A stretch of DNA of 64,000 bases, from contig NZ_CP021780.1 of the NCBI RefSeq assembly GCF_002192415.1, positions 2,108,001 through 2,172,000 on the forward strand, given 5' to 3'. Positions 7,682 through 15,704 of this stretch are shown piece by piece. The translations under genes and the position numbers were made by a program. The stretch's first letter is position 1. Each line of letters opens with the position of its first letter. The DNA comes from Paenibacillus donghaensis (lineage in GTDB: Bacteria > Bacillota > Bacilli > Paenibacillales > Paenibacillaceae). Below the pieces are notes generated by a model, which ran no database searches, was not told the DNA's origin, and was given only the letters and a program-made list of their open reading frames with translations.

Positions 7682-8857
7682 ATGAGCGAAAATGATAAAT
7701 ATTTCGAGGACAATCTCGCTTCTCAGGGAACAAGTTTTTATCTGAGAGATGAATCAGATCATTCATGGGCTGTTATGGAGCATGTGTTTGAAAAGATGAA
7801 ATTGCGAGGGTGGTTCATTCAGACTGATCAACGCATTTTAAGGGATTACACTTGTTTGGCAAAAGATCATTTTGAGGGGCAGAAGGGCGACCTGAAGTTT
7901 AAGGCCGAAAAATACCGTATCGGATTTAAAATAGAATTTTTCCAAGAAATAAACACTGTCAATAGAAGCGGCGGATACTATGACTTCGAAAAATTAAAGC
8001 TCATGCCATACTTGCTTCGGTTGTCATTTCTTACTGAATTGAAACACATCAAAGAAACGTGCAAGGCAGATGGGTATATGGATCAATCCAAGCCCGTTAT
8101 AGCCAGGGCTTTCGATAAGGTGATGGACCATATTAAAAGCTCTTGCCATTACAGGGAAGGAAAGGAATTACCGGAGTACGAGGTACCAAGTTATAACAGC
8201 AAGGATAAGGGCGGCAAGAGAATCAAGAACGGAGAAGTTAAGTATTTCAGAGATCATAAAGGGTGTCTGCAGCGTGGTACGGTTTACCACAATATCAACA
8301 ACATGTGGTGGGTCATACTGCATGAACATAAATACAGAAATATTGCGAGTTTTGAGTTCTTCGATTTAGACAGTGAGGAAAACCGGAAGCGAAAACTAAT
8401 TAAGAAGTCTGGTCATCACAAACCAGCAGCGCGCATTAAATTCAACGAAACCGCGACATCCCAGATCAGCAAGGAATGCAAGGGCATAGGCAAATTAGGT
8501 CGCTTAATGAAAGCTAATGAAATGCTGGCGAAGCTATATAAATTCGATTGGACTTCAAGACACTTTGCATTTGAATTAAAATCCAATGGCCGTTTGTCCC
8601 TGGTAGAAATCGAAAGCAAGGCATGGGGAAACCATACCGTGCATGAGAATCCGATTAAACTTAGCTTGTATGGACGCGAACTACCAATGTCCGGGACAGA
8701 AAGCTACTGGGTGAAGGCGCTCAGGGAATACGTGGTTCATGGCAAAAGGACGGTTACAGAATGGTTTTGCAAGGATAGCAATGGGCAGGGACCGGACGCA
8801 CATTACTGGCCGGAAGTACGGAAGTTAGCCTGGGAGATAGGTGCATTAGTATCTTAA
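7682..8857 (+). CDS. large hypothetical early protein (391 aa)
   Basis: This is the largest protein of the early region without a recognised family. It is soluble, with no signal peptide or membrane segment, and is rich in Trp, His and Lys, with a glycine/lysine-rich loop near residue 180 (KDKGGKRIKNG). I see no Walker, nuclease or zinc motif. The ATG follows AAGGAGAG. The function is left open. Confidence 0.65.
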   Translation: MSENDKYFEDNLASQGTSFYLRDESDHSWAVMEHVFEKMKLRGWFIQTDQRILRDYTCLAKDHFEGQKGDLKFKAEKYRIGFKIEFFQEINTVNRSGGYYDFEKLKLMPYLLRLSFLTELKHIKETCKADGYMDQSKPVIARAFDKVMDHIKSSCHYREGKELPEYEVPSYNSKDKGGKRIKNGEVKYFRDHKGCLQRGTVYHNINNMWWVILHEHKYRNIASFEFFDLDSEENRKRKLIKKSGHHKPAARIKFNETATSQISKECKGIGKLGRLMKANEMLAKLYKFDWTSRHFAFELKSNGRLSLVEIESKAWGNHTVHENPIKLSLYGRELPMSGTESYWVKALREYVVHGKRTVTEWFCKDSNGQGPDAHYWPEVRKLAWEIGALVS

Positions 8858-8873
8858 TTGACCTAACGGGATC

Positions 8874-8894
8874 GAGGGTTAACCACCCTCTCCC
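8874..8894 (+). promoter_or_regulatory. intergenic hairpin with CCTCTCCC tail
   Basis: GAGGG (8874-8878) pairs with CCCTC (8886-8890). The 3' arm runs into CCTCTCCC (8887-8894), which can also pair with the purine-rich RBS of the following gene. The same arrangement recurs at 12326 and 13663. Confidence 0.4.
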
Positions 8895-8920
8895 CTATAC
8901 CCTATAAAGGAGACGATAAA

Positions 8921-9151
8921 ATGGCTGACATTACAGGCATGGACCATAAATTCACAGTGATAAAAAATGAGGATATTGCACGGCTGGCTCCCGGATATGC
9001 GGATTTGCTAAACCTCATACTCAGTCAAATCGCACTGGATCGAATGGCACGCGGGAAGGATACGGCACCTATTCATCTGGTCATTAACGAGGACGAATTC
9101 TATGCGGGCGAAGTAATTGAAATCTTGAAGAGAAACGGCCATTGGGGCTGA
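8921..9151 (+). CDS. small hypothetical protein, paralogue of the gene at 5083
   Basis: The 76-residue protein shares K-F-T-V-I-x-N-x-D-I and HLVI-x-x-DE plus ILK-x-NG-x-W with the protein encoded at 5083-5394; it is shorter in the middle. ATG follows AAGGAGAC. Function unknown. Confidence 0.6.
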   Translation: MADITGMDHKFTVIKNEDIARLAPGYADLLNLILSQIALDRMARGKDTAPIHLVINEDEFYAGEVIEILKRNGHWG

Positions 9152-9166
9152 GGAGGCATAACCAGT

Positions 9167-9559
9167 ATGAGCAAATCTATTAATGAATTGGTGCAGGAAG
9201 CCCACGATAACGCCGTCAGTAAGGGCTGGTGGATCGAGGATCGTAGTTTCGGGGAGATCATTGCGCTGATCCATTCAGAGGCTTCGGAGGCGTTTGAGGA
9301 CTTTCGGGCCGGCAAACAGCCGACAGAATCTTGGTATGAGGTCAAAGCTCCAAATGGCAAGGTGCTCAATCTCTCTAAACGGCTAGATTGGGCGCCCGAT
9401 CCACAAAAGCCCTGCGGCATCCCGTCCGAACTGGCCGACATCGTAATCCGTGTGTTTGACGCCTGCGGGCGGTACGGCATTGATCTGGAGCAGGCTATTC
9501 AGGAAAAGATGGCCTACAATGCTACTCGGCCGCAGCGTCACGGAGGCAAGGTCATATGA
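9167..9559 (+). CDS. MazG-like nucleotide pyrophosphohydrolase
   Basis: The 130-residue protein looks like an all-alpha NTP pyrophosphohydrolase. It has 'EIIALIHSEASEAFEDFR', giving the acidic metal-binding helix, then a 'ELADIVIRVFD' helix and a closing 'KMAYNATRPQRHGG' typical of phage MazG-like proteins. These enzymes hydrolyse (d)NTPs to the monophosphate and pyrophosphate, adjusting nucleotide pools or alarmones during infection. RBS GAGGAGG; it overlaps the next gene. Confidence 0.65.
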   Translation: MSKSINELVQEAHDNAVSKGWWIEDRSFGEIIALIHSEASEAFEDFRAGKQPTESWYEVKAPNGKVLNLSKRLDWAPDPQKPCGIPSELADIVIRVFDACGRYGIDLEQAIQEKMAYNATRPQRHGGKVI

Positions 9560-10326
9560 GCATGACACCAGAACGGGTAGAAGAGATCAAACGTGATGCT
9601 CATGACGGATATGAACACTCTGGGGCGGCAATTACCAACGAAGAATTACGGGAGTTACTGGCTGCTCTAGAAGAGGCACAACAACAGATCAAGGACATTA
9701 AAAAAGACAAACGCAAGATACTTGCTGTTCATGATGAGCAATGCGCCAGATCATCTGAATATTACAACGAACTGATATTTGTAAAGGGCCATAATGCTAG
9801 GTTGCTGATGAATAATCAAGACCTCCAGCGACAGTTAAATACGGCGAATGAGTGCGCCGCGCTTGCTAGACGGGAATATTTAGTTCAGTGCCAAACAAAC
9901 GGGGATATCCGCAGGGAGTTAGCAGAGGCACAACAACAATTAGCAGAAGAAAAGAAATGGCGTGCGGTAGAACATGAAGTTGCTGGCGGATATCACCGTG
10001 AGCTGGTTGAGGCACAACAGACCATAGCCCGGCTAGAATCCGAGAACAGACGGCTGGGAAGTTTGGTTCCCATTGTCAGTATGGCAACAGAGTTGATGTC
10101 GTGGCGTGATCCCGGCGGCGGTAAGGGGCAGGCGGAAGCCCTGCAACTAATTTATAGATGGGCATTAGAGAATCCCAGCCCTGAATATGCGATGGCTAAA
10201 GGAAACAAGGAAGAGGCATGCTGCTCTAATCCTAACGTGCAGACCGTTAACAATGATCTTGTAACAAATACAACAGTCTGTATCAATTGCGGCAGGCTGT
10301 ATCGAGAAGGGAGCGACAAGTCATGA
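9556..10326 (+). CDS. coiled-coil phage protein with C-terminal Cys pair
   Basis: A 256-residue protein with an 'MTPERVEEIKRDAHDGYE' opening, a long run of heptad-like Glu/Gln/Ala coiled coil (~35-175), and a C-terminal Cys cluster (CC..., CINCG) that may bind zinc. It resembles Ea22/Ead-type accessory phage proteins in layout. The start overlaps the previous stop, so translation is probably coupled. Confidence 0.55.
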   Translation: MSMTPERVEEIKRDAHDGYEHSGAAITNEELRELLAALEEAQQQIKDIKKDKRKILAVHDEQCARSSEYYNELIFVKGHNARLLMNNQDLQRQLNTANECAALARREYLVQCQTNGDIRRELAEAQQQLAEEKKWRAVEHEVAGGYHRELVEAQQTIARLESENRRLGSLVPIVSMATELMSWRDPGGGKGQAEALQLIYRWALENPSPEYAMAKGNKEEACCSNPNVQTVNNDLVTNTTVCINCGRLYREGSDKS

Positions 10327-10511
10327 AATTGACTCCAGAACAAAAAGAAGCATTTTACCGGAAGAGACAGATAGAACGGCTGAATTTTGAAGGATTGGCA
10401 GCCAAATTGAATTGTACCCGGGTGCAGATGGTCAGTGCTCAAATGGGAAATAACTTGCCTGACGAAGTGTACAGGGCTGTAACAGACTGGATCGAGGAGA
10501 CACAGCCATGA
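10323..10511 (+). CDS. small hypothetical phage protein (62 aa)
   Basis: ATG at 10323 overlaps the previous stop and follows GGGAGC; an upstream in-frame TTG at 10287 has no RBS. The protein is basic and helical, 'LTPEQKEAFYRKRQIERL', possibly a small DNA-binding fold, but no family is recognised. Confidence 0.5.
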   Translation: MKLTPEQKEAFYRKRQIERLNFEGLAAKLNCTRVQMVSAQMGNNLPDEVYRAVTDWIEETQP

Positions 10512-10894
10512 CACATGCGCCACAGTATAACGGGCTGTCGGGATTCCTTGCGCCGGATGGAGTTTTCCACGAGTGCGCTTATCAAGAACACAAGAATCTA
10601 GCTGTGAAGCTTGTAAAGCAATATAACGTGAATTTTTATGATGGTGACAGCAACAAGGTTCCGAATTTCATCAAGTTTGGGTGTTACCCATGGGTGGATA
10701 AGATAGGGAATTCTGGATGCCACGCATTCGGTCACGACGAGCCTACCTCAGATCAAGCAGCGTGGTTGATCGCAAACGTTGACCGTATGACAGAGGTACA
10801 GCGCCGCCAAATTCTCCGCGATCTTGTTTTTTGGGAAATCGACATTTTGGAGGTGGATCATGACACAGGTACAGATAACAGACAGCGAGCTTAA
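10508..10894 (+). CDS. hypothetical phage protein (128 aa)
   Basis: The start overlaps the stop of the previous gene. The protein is soluble, His- and Trp-containing, with no recognised motif. Its 3' end overlaps the next gene by 35 bases in another frame. Confidence 0.5.
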   Translation: MTHAPQYNGLSGFLAPDGVFHECAYQEHKNLAVKLVKQYNVNFYDGDSNKVPNFIKFGCYPWVDKIGNSGCHAFGHDEPTSDQAAWLIANVDRMTEVQRRQILRDLVFWEIDILEVDHDTGTDNRQRA

Positions 10895-11231
10895 CCGCAA
10901 GCTGGCGGAGTTGATGGGGTATAGCGTAAGAAAGTCTGCGAGTTGCTACCAAATCATAAAAGGGCCGTCATACGGGCATTGGCAGGCAGAAGAATCACAC
11001 GCTTGGGCAGACGCTCCTGATTACTGCTCTGACCCTGCTGCCTCTCTGGAGGCAGGAAAGGCAGCGATAGCCAAATCTCAAATAGATTATCTTCATAACT
11101 TGAGTAAGGTAACCAATCCTAATGCCGATGATTTTGCACCATGGACACCGGATGAAATCATTAAACTACTTTCAGCCACCCCCCGAGAGAGGGCAGAGGC
11201 GGCATATATCACGCTATCCCAAAAGGAGTGA
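10860..11231 (+). CDS. ABA-sandwich-like phage protein
   Basis: The 123-residue protein begins with 'ELNRKLAELMGYSV' and has an 'APDYCSDPAASLEA' segment, then a C-terminal 'TPRERAEAAYITL' helix. This layout (L-x-G-W/Y..., Y-x-x-D-x-x-A-A) is that of small phage proteins assigned to the ABA-sandwich domain; its role is unknown. ATG follows GGAGGTGGATC. The assignment is by pattern only. Confidence 0.5.
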   Translation: MTQVQITDSELNRKLAELMGYSVRKSASCYQIIKGPSYGHWQAEESHAWADAPDYCSDPAASLEAGKAAIAKSQIDYLHNLSKVTNPNADDFAPWTPDEIIKLLSATPRERAEAAYITLSQKE

Positions 11232-11235
11232 CGGA

Positions 11236-12326
11236 ATGATCCTGCAAGGGGACAACATGCTGATCATGCCGACACTGGCAGCCGAGAGCTTCAATACATG
11301 CGTCACCAGCCCGCCATACTGGGGTCTGCGGGATTATGGCATTCCGCCGACAGCCTGGCCGGAAGTTACCTATACTCCGATGCCGGGGCTGCCGCCGGTG
11401 ACTGTGCCAGCATGGACCGGATGCTTGGGGCTGGAACCGACACCTGAAATGTTTGTCGCTCATAGTGTGGCGGTGTTCCGGCAGGTTTGGCGGCTACTGC
11501 GGCCGGATGGAACGCTCTGGCTCAATTATGGGGATAGTTACGCAACTGGAACAAAAGCGGATAGGAAACAATCATCTAACCCGGGAGTAGGAGCGAATCG
11601 TCCAGAAGCACAAAATAGCGTTCCTAGAATAGGTACACCGAAGGGTTTGAAAACCAAAGACCTCATCGGCATTCCATGGCGTGTAGCCTTTGCGCTGCAA
11701 GCAGATGGCTGGTATCTCCGGATGGACAATATTTGGAGTAAGTCCAATCCCATGCCTGAGAGCGTGACGGATAGACCAACAAAGGCCCATGAATACTTCT
11801 TCCTGCTCGCCAAATCAGAACGATACTATTTTGATCACGAAGCGATCAAGGAGAAACAGACTGAAACGAGCGTTACAAGATTATCGCAAAATATTGAGGT
11901 TCAAAGCGGGAGCAAACGCGCGAACGGCGGCACCAGAACAGAGAGACCAATGAAAGCTTTGGGCGGGGCGTACAGTTTCAAGCGAAAGGTGAACGAAGGA
12001 GATGTTCCAGGTCAGCCAAAGCAGCACCGCGAGGATCGAGAGGACATTGAGTATTCCGGATCCCGTAATAAGCGTTCGGTATGGACAATGGCCACGGCGC
12101 AATTCAAAGAGGCCCACTTTGCCACTTTTCCAGAAAAGTTGATTGAACCATGCATTCTCGCTGGTGCGCCACAGGGGGGGCGGTACTGGATCCCTTCGGC
12201 GGCAGCGGAACCACCCGCAAGGTTGCACTGGAGAACAACCGGGAATGCACCATCATAGAAATCGGCCCGCAGTATGTGGAGATAGCGCAACGGCGGACGG
12301 CAATCATACAACAGCACCTATTTTAA
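11236..12326 (+). pseudogene. DNA methyltransferase (N4-cytosine/N6-adenine, beta class), frameshifted
   Basis: The catalytic motif IV TSPPYWGLRDYG occurs near the N-terminus, and the AdoMet-binding motif I VLDPFGGSGTT at the C-terminal end, the order of beta-class amino-methyltransferases. Motif I is encoded in a different frame from the first 310 residues. The reading breaks in the run of seven G at 12174-12180; one extra G would give Q-G-G-A-V-L-D-P-F-G-G-S-G-T-T and a normal C-terminus ending at 12326. As written, the enzyme lacks its cofactor loop and should be inactive. The ATG at 11236 follows AAAGGAG. A sequencing error in the homopolymer is equally possible. Confidence 0.85.
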
Positions 12327-12352
12327 GGGAGTAGGAGTATCCCTCCTCTCCC
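12326..12352 (+). promoter_or_regulatory. intergenic hairpin with CCTCTCCC tail
   Basis: AGGGA (12326-12330) pairs with TCCCT (12340-12344), followed by CCTCTCCC (12345-12352). It is the second of three such elements; the downstream RBS is AGGAGGGG. Confidence 0.4.
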
Positions 12353-12400
12353 AAAGACAGAGTAGACGCATACGGTGCAGTTAAATTAGGAGGGGAAACA

Positions 12401-12724
12401 ATGTTCTATTTACGCAAGGAGCCGGAGGCTAAGACACTCCCGGCGATACACAAGACTGACGGAACAGTGATACCAGAGAGACCATTCATGAGCGACGACC
12501 GGATCGTGTACAAGGCCCGCGAGTTCTCCCGGTTCTACCGTGGCAGTTTCACCGGGCTGGATGGACGCTATCAAGGGATGAAGGTATACACCTGCAAGAC
12601 GCTTAAGCGGATTCTGGAGCTGAGGGAAACCACACTCCAGTCCACGGGAGAACTATTCGATGTCTATGACGAAAACGGGAAGGTCGACCTTACTGATTAT
12701 GAAGGAGGGGCAAAGGATGAGTAG
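12401..12724 (+). CDS. hypothetical phage protein (107 aa)
   Basis: ATG follows AGGAGGGGAAACA, a strong RBS. The protein is soluble and basic-acidic mixed, with no recognised domain. It ends inside the next gene by a short overlap. Confidence 0.55.
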   Translation: MFYLRKEPEAKTLPAIHKTDGTVIPERPFMSDDRIVYKAREFSRFYRGSFTGLDGRYQGMKVYTCKTLKRILELRETTLQSTGELFDVYDENGKVDLTDYEGGAKDE

Positions 12725-12956
12725 AAAAGTCGAACCAAGATACGATACAACAGGCAAGCTTATACAGGAGCATGATGTGCTGAAGGACGAAGAGACCGGA
12801 GAGATGGCACTGATTGTCCAAGCGGAGAACAAGGCGGGTGTAAGTGGCCTAGCAGTTCAAAATACAATCATTGGTCTCGGGGACTGGCTGGACGTTTATC
12901 CAGATGGTGTCTGGACTATCGTGGGTAATGCTGGAACTTCAGCGCCGCAGGATTGA
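12717..12956 (+). CDS. small hypothetical phage protein (79 aa)
   Basis: The ATG at 12717 follows GAAGGAGGGG and lies just before the previous stop. The protein starts MSRKVEPRYDTTGKL and contains a beta-rich, acidic middle. No family recognised. Confidence 0.5.
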   Translation: MSRKVEPRYDTTGKLIQEHDVLKDEETGEMALIVQAENKAGVSGLAVQNTIIGLGDWLDVYPDGVWTIVGNAGTSAPQD

Positions 12957-12987
12957 CGCATACGGCGTAACAGAAAGGGTGAGAGTA

Positions 12988-13152
12988 TTGCGATTTGAAA
13001 CTTTTTGGGACTGGAAGAAGCTGACTGTAGGATTAGAGTATGTCTCAGGTTCGTTTGCACACACGGTATACATCCGACTTCTATTTCTGACAGGGGTTAT
13101 CTTTTTAGATAAACGAAATAAATGTCCAGTACGAAAATTTAACGTTATTTAA
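12988..13152 (+). CDS. small hypothetical phage protein (54 aa)
   Basis: A TTG at 12988 follows AAGGGTGAGAG. The protein has a central hydrophobic stretch (YIRLLFLTGVIFL) that could be a membrane segment and begins RFETFWDWKKLTVGLEY. It is preceded by the short motif GACGCATACGG, also seen at 12367 and, in part, at 13154, upstream of other genes. Start choice is uncertain. Confidence 0.4.
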   Translation: MRFETFWDWKKLTVGLEYVSGSFAHTVYIRLLFLTGVIFLDKRNKCPVRKFNVI

Positions 13153-13176
13153 GACGCATATAGCGAAGGAGAAAAA

Positions 13177-13422
13177 ATGGCTAATCGTAAATATACTCAA
13201 CTATTTGAATTAATGGATGCTCTCCATGACCATAAAGAAAATATTGATTATTACGCTATACAACGCACTGAGTCAGGGAACCGTTTGCCTAACAGATTGA
13301 GCGAGATTGAAAAAAGTGCTGCTGAAATAGAAGAAATAGCGAAAAAAATTCAACTCCTGGTTAAATCCATGAGAAGAAAGCAAGGCGCAAACCATGAAGG
13401 AGGGATTATTAATGAGTCTTGA
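13177..13422 (+). CDS. small hypothetical phage protein (81 aa)
   Basis: ATG follows GAAGGAGAAAAA. The protein is helical and charged, with a Glu/Ile-rich heptad pattern after residue 45 that suggests a coiled coil. Function unknown. Confidence 0.5.
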   Translation: MANRKYTQLFELMDALHDHKENIDYYAIQRTESGNRLPNRLSEIEKSAAEIEEIAKKIQLLVKSMRRKQGANHEGGIINES

Positions 13423-13642
13423 AGGCAAATTGAATCAGCTTTGCAAAGGTGATATTGAAATTGAAAGCATTGATCTCGAAAATATGCAGGTGGATGTGTT
13501 ATTCCCTTATGAGATAGCGGCAATTTCCATCGAACTTGAAGGAAAAGATGATGATGAGATAATCGAATCTTTTAAAAGTGGAGTTAATAGTCGTCTCAAC
13601 AACATGATTGACCACTTAAACGACTGCAAGCTTGATGAATAG
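13412..13642 (+). CDS. small acidic hypothetical protein (76 aa)
   Basis: I prefer the ATG at 13412, placed after AAGGAGG; the earlier in-frame ATG at 13394 overlaps that RBS. The protein is strongly acidic with alternating Ile/Leu, and might be a DNA mimic or an inhibitor, but this is speculation. No family recognised. Confidence 0.5.
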   Translation: MSLEGKLNQLCKGDIEIESIDLENMQVDVLFPYEIAAISIELEGKDDDEIIESFKSGVNSRLNNMIDHLNDCKLDE

Positions 13643-13662
13643 TACGAAGATACAGGGACAGA

Positions 13663-13697
13663 GAGGGTAATCAGCCCTCCTCTCCCACCAAGGGAGG
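13663..13697 (+). promoter_or_regulatory. intergenic hairpin with CCTCTCCC facing the RBS
   Basis: GAGGG (13663-13667) pairs with CCCTC (13675-13679). The tail CCTCTCCC (13679-13686) is five bases from GGGAGG, the RBS of the gene at 13706, so CTCCC/GGGAG pairing could hide that RBS. Confidence 0.45.
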
Positions 13698-13705
13698 AAT
13701 ACACG

Positions 13706-13855
13706 ATGAAAGTCCGCTATGCGAAGTGGCATAACAATTATGATCTTGTGATTGGCGAGGAGTATCAGGCAAGCCGTTACAAGCCCGGATGGCTGTTGAT
13801 TGACGGAGTATTGTATCGTTCAGAAAATTTCGAGGTAAGGGAGGAAGCTCAATGA
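13706..13855 (+). CDS. small hypothetical phage protein (49 aa)
   Basis: ATG follows AAGGGAGGAATACACG, and the stop overlaps the next ATG. The protein is short and beta-rich, with aromatic residues (KVRYAKWHNNYDLVIGEEY), and could be a small SH3-like fold. No family recognised. Confidence 0.5.
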   Translation: MKVRYAKWHNNYDLVIGEEYQASRYKPGWLLIDGVLYRSENFEVREEAQ

Positions 13856-14349
13856 CACAAACACCGAGGGACTGGCAAAAGGATATGGAGATGTGCGAGG
13901 CTGCAACGCGTGGTCCGTGGAAAGTATTCAAAGGTGTAAGTGAAACCTTGATTGGAACAGCATATGACCATACTCAAATGAAAGGTCCAGACAGTATCGT
14001 GGGCCACGCTATCAGCGCCCACGGCGATTATGTATACATCCGTGAGAATGACGCAAAGCTTTTGGCTGAAGCCCGTACAGCTCTTCCCTACTGGCTCCAA
14101 GAAGCCAAGATATACAAACAATCCTACGAGGCCACGTTAACGGCTTATACAGCTGAGAAAGCCCGTGCGGAGGCAGCAGAGGCCCGGGAACAACGGCTGA
14201 AAGAGGCAATAGAGAACGCTCTAAAGTGGACATGGTGCAGCAGCGAGGCAAACATGAGTGAAATTGATACAGTCCTGAATGATATTTTATCCACCCTTTA
14301 CCCAGATACCCCAGCACCCACCGGTGAGGAAAGAGGTACTCATGAATGA
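13852..14349 (+). CDS. hypothetical phage protein, Ea22/Ead-like
   Basis: The 165-residue protein has an N-terminal 'DMEMCEAATRGPWKVF' segment and later 'ENDAKLLAEARTALPYWL'. This A-T-x-G-P-W ... F/N-D-A-x-x-I/L-A-x-A-R pattern is seen in many phage accessory proteins of the Ead/Ea22 type. The rest is Ala/Glu coiled coil. Role unknown; start coupled to the previous stop. Confidence 0.55.
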   Translation: MTQTPRDWQKDMEMCEAATRGPWKVFKGVSETLIGTAYDHTQMKGPDSIVGHAISAHGDYVYIRENDAKLLAEARTALPYWLQEAKIYKQSYEATLTAYTAEKARAEAAEAREQRLKEAIENALKWTWCSSEANMSEIDTVLNDILSTLYPDTPAPTGEERGTHE

Positions 14350-14779
14350 TCTAATCCAAGAGTTAAAAAAGACATTAAAAGCCGCAACCTCTGGTCCATC
14401 CTGGGTTGTAGATGAATTGTTTAAACCTCTGACAGAAGCGAAATCAATCGACGAATGGCACGAAGATATTGGTCCGGTGCTGTGGTGGACATTCCCAATT
14501 GAGGAGCCGCCATATTGCGGAAGCCCACTGGATGTAGATTGGCCGGGATATCATACTCACTGGACGCCACTCATAATTCCAGCAGCCCCAGCACCCAAGG
14601 AGGTAGAGCTTTGGGATACAGTTAATCATCCGGAGTACGGGCGAGGCGGCGTTATGGAGATTATTGGAACCAAGGTGCGCGTTTCGTTTGACGACCTAGA
14701 TTATCACTTGACTTTAGATATTTCAGACCTCAGTAAAGTTGAGGAAGGAGATAACCAATGGGCAAATGGAACGAATTAA
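14342..14779 (+). CDS. hypothetical phage protein (145 aa)
   Basis: ATG at 14342 follows GAGGAAAGAGG and overlaps the previous gene. An upstream in-frame start at 14279 lies within that gene and lacks an RBS. The C-terminal 60 residues (VELWDTVNHPEYGRGG...VRVSFDD) form a beta-rich, KOW/SH3-like segment, related in style to the one in the gene at 16449. Confidence 0.5.
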   Translation: MNDLIQELKKTLKAATSGPSWVVDELFKPLTEAKSIDEWHEDIGPVLWWTFPIEEPPYCGSPLDVDWPGYHTHWTPLIIPAAPAPKEVELWDTVNHPEYGRGGVMEIIGTKVRVSFDDLDYHLTLDISDLSKVEEGDNQWANGTN

Positions 14780-15090
14780 CGAGAATTAATAGGACACGGA
14801 AAGATCATAAATGCGCTGCAACGGGACGTACAATCCCATCTGGTTCAAGTTGCTGGAATTACAGGGGCGAGTATGAAGGAGAGTTTCAAAATTGGCACAT
14901 GTGCGATGAAGCTAAAGAATTTATGGATGCCCACCCTTCTCTATTTAACGATCCAGATGGATATGAATGTGCTTATGTAGGTGAAATGTTGGACGAAGCA
15001 AAACGTGGAGGGAATTGGCCGAAGGGCATCGTTCCGACCGCAATACTTAGCGTAGCGGAGGCCGCAGGGTTGGCTGTACTTAACTTATAA
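14758..15090 (+). CDS. hypothetical phage protein (110 aa)
   Basis: The protein opens with 'ELTRINRTRKDHKCAATGRTI', with a second Cys and a His-Met-Cys further on, possibly a zinc site. RBS AAGGAGATAACC. The overlap with the preceding gene is 22 bases. No family recognised. Confidence 0.5.
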   Translation: MGKWNELTRINRTRKDHKCAATGRTIPSGSSCWNYRGEYEGEFQNWHMCDEAKEFMDAHPSLFNDPDGYECAYVGEMLDEAKRGGNWPKGIVPTAILSVAEAAGLAVLNL

Positions 15091-15159
15091 GGGGGCTGAG
15101 ACAACCGATTGGTTGTTAAATTCCCGGAAAATATGGAATTTGGTTGTTACGCTAATTTA

Positions 15160-15204
15160 GGGGGCAGATACCATACCGAGCACATCCTCGATATGGTACA
15201 CCCC
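15160..15204 (+). promoter_or_regulatory. long leader hairpin
   Basis: GGGG (15161-15164) and TACCATA (15169-15175) pair with TATGGTA (15192-15198) and CCCC (15201-15204), with an inner GAG/CTC. This stable hairpin sits right before the RBS of the gene at 15222 and may control its translation or mRNA stability. No T run follows, so it is not an ordinary terminator. Confidence 0.5.
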
Positions 15205-15221
15205 AAAGGGAGAGGGAAACT

Positions 15222-15485
15222 ATGTTCAAAGTATTCCAAGTAGGCGAAGAATCTGAATTTATTGTAGCAGCAACATCTGAGGAAGCGGTTGACGATCATT
15301 GGGAACGTATCGGAGGCAATGACTATTACGAAACAAAGGACGCTGTTCCGGTCTTGCCTATCAACCTTGACGCCAAGGCTAAGTTTGAGCAAGAGGACGG
15401 ATCATACAAAGAACAGAGCTTCCGGGATTTCATCGGCAATGATTTCGTCTATCAAGGTCCGCAAGTAATCTGCTGGCAAGAGTAG
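15222..15485 (+). CDS. hypothetical phage protein (87 aa)
   Basis: ATG follows AGGGAGAGGGAAACT. The protein is acidic, starts with 'MFKVFQVGEESEFIVAATS', and has no recognised domain. Preceded by a strong hairpin. Confidence 0.5.
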   Translation: MFKVFQVGEESEFIVAATSEEAVDDHWERIGGNDYYETKDAVPVLPINLDAKAKFEQEDGSYKEQSFRDFIGNDFVYQGPQVICWQE

Positions 15486-15505
15486 GTATAAGGGGGAGAA
15501 GAGGT

Positions 15506-15684
15506 ATGAGTCGAAAAGTTATTGTTCGTTCTATGCTGGCGGTAAGGCTGTCTGTATATCTGAGTGGTATGAACCATTGAACGAGTACAATTTACGGCAA
15601 AAAGCTGCTGAATTTAAGGAAAGAGGATATGGAGAAGTTGACACGGTCACCGACACCACAGGTAGGCTTGTAAAACTTTCATAA
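15506..15684 (+). pseudogene. small phage gene (~59 aa) with frameshift
   Basis: An ATG at 15506 with RBS GGGGGAGAAGAGG reads only 24 codons before a stop. If one A is added to the run of four A at about 15513-15516, the frame continues for ~59 residues (AGGKAVCISEWYEPLNEY...TGRLVKLS) and ends at 15684. That continuation looks like real protein. The gene is either broken or the base run is misread. Confidence 0.45.
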
Positions 15685-15704
15685 TCGAGGGGGGAGAAGA
15701 GGAT

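Noticed and set aside
12871..12987. Upstream extension of the 54-residue gene at 12988
   Set aside because: It lies inside the preceding gene in another frame and lacks an RBS.
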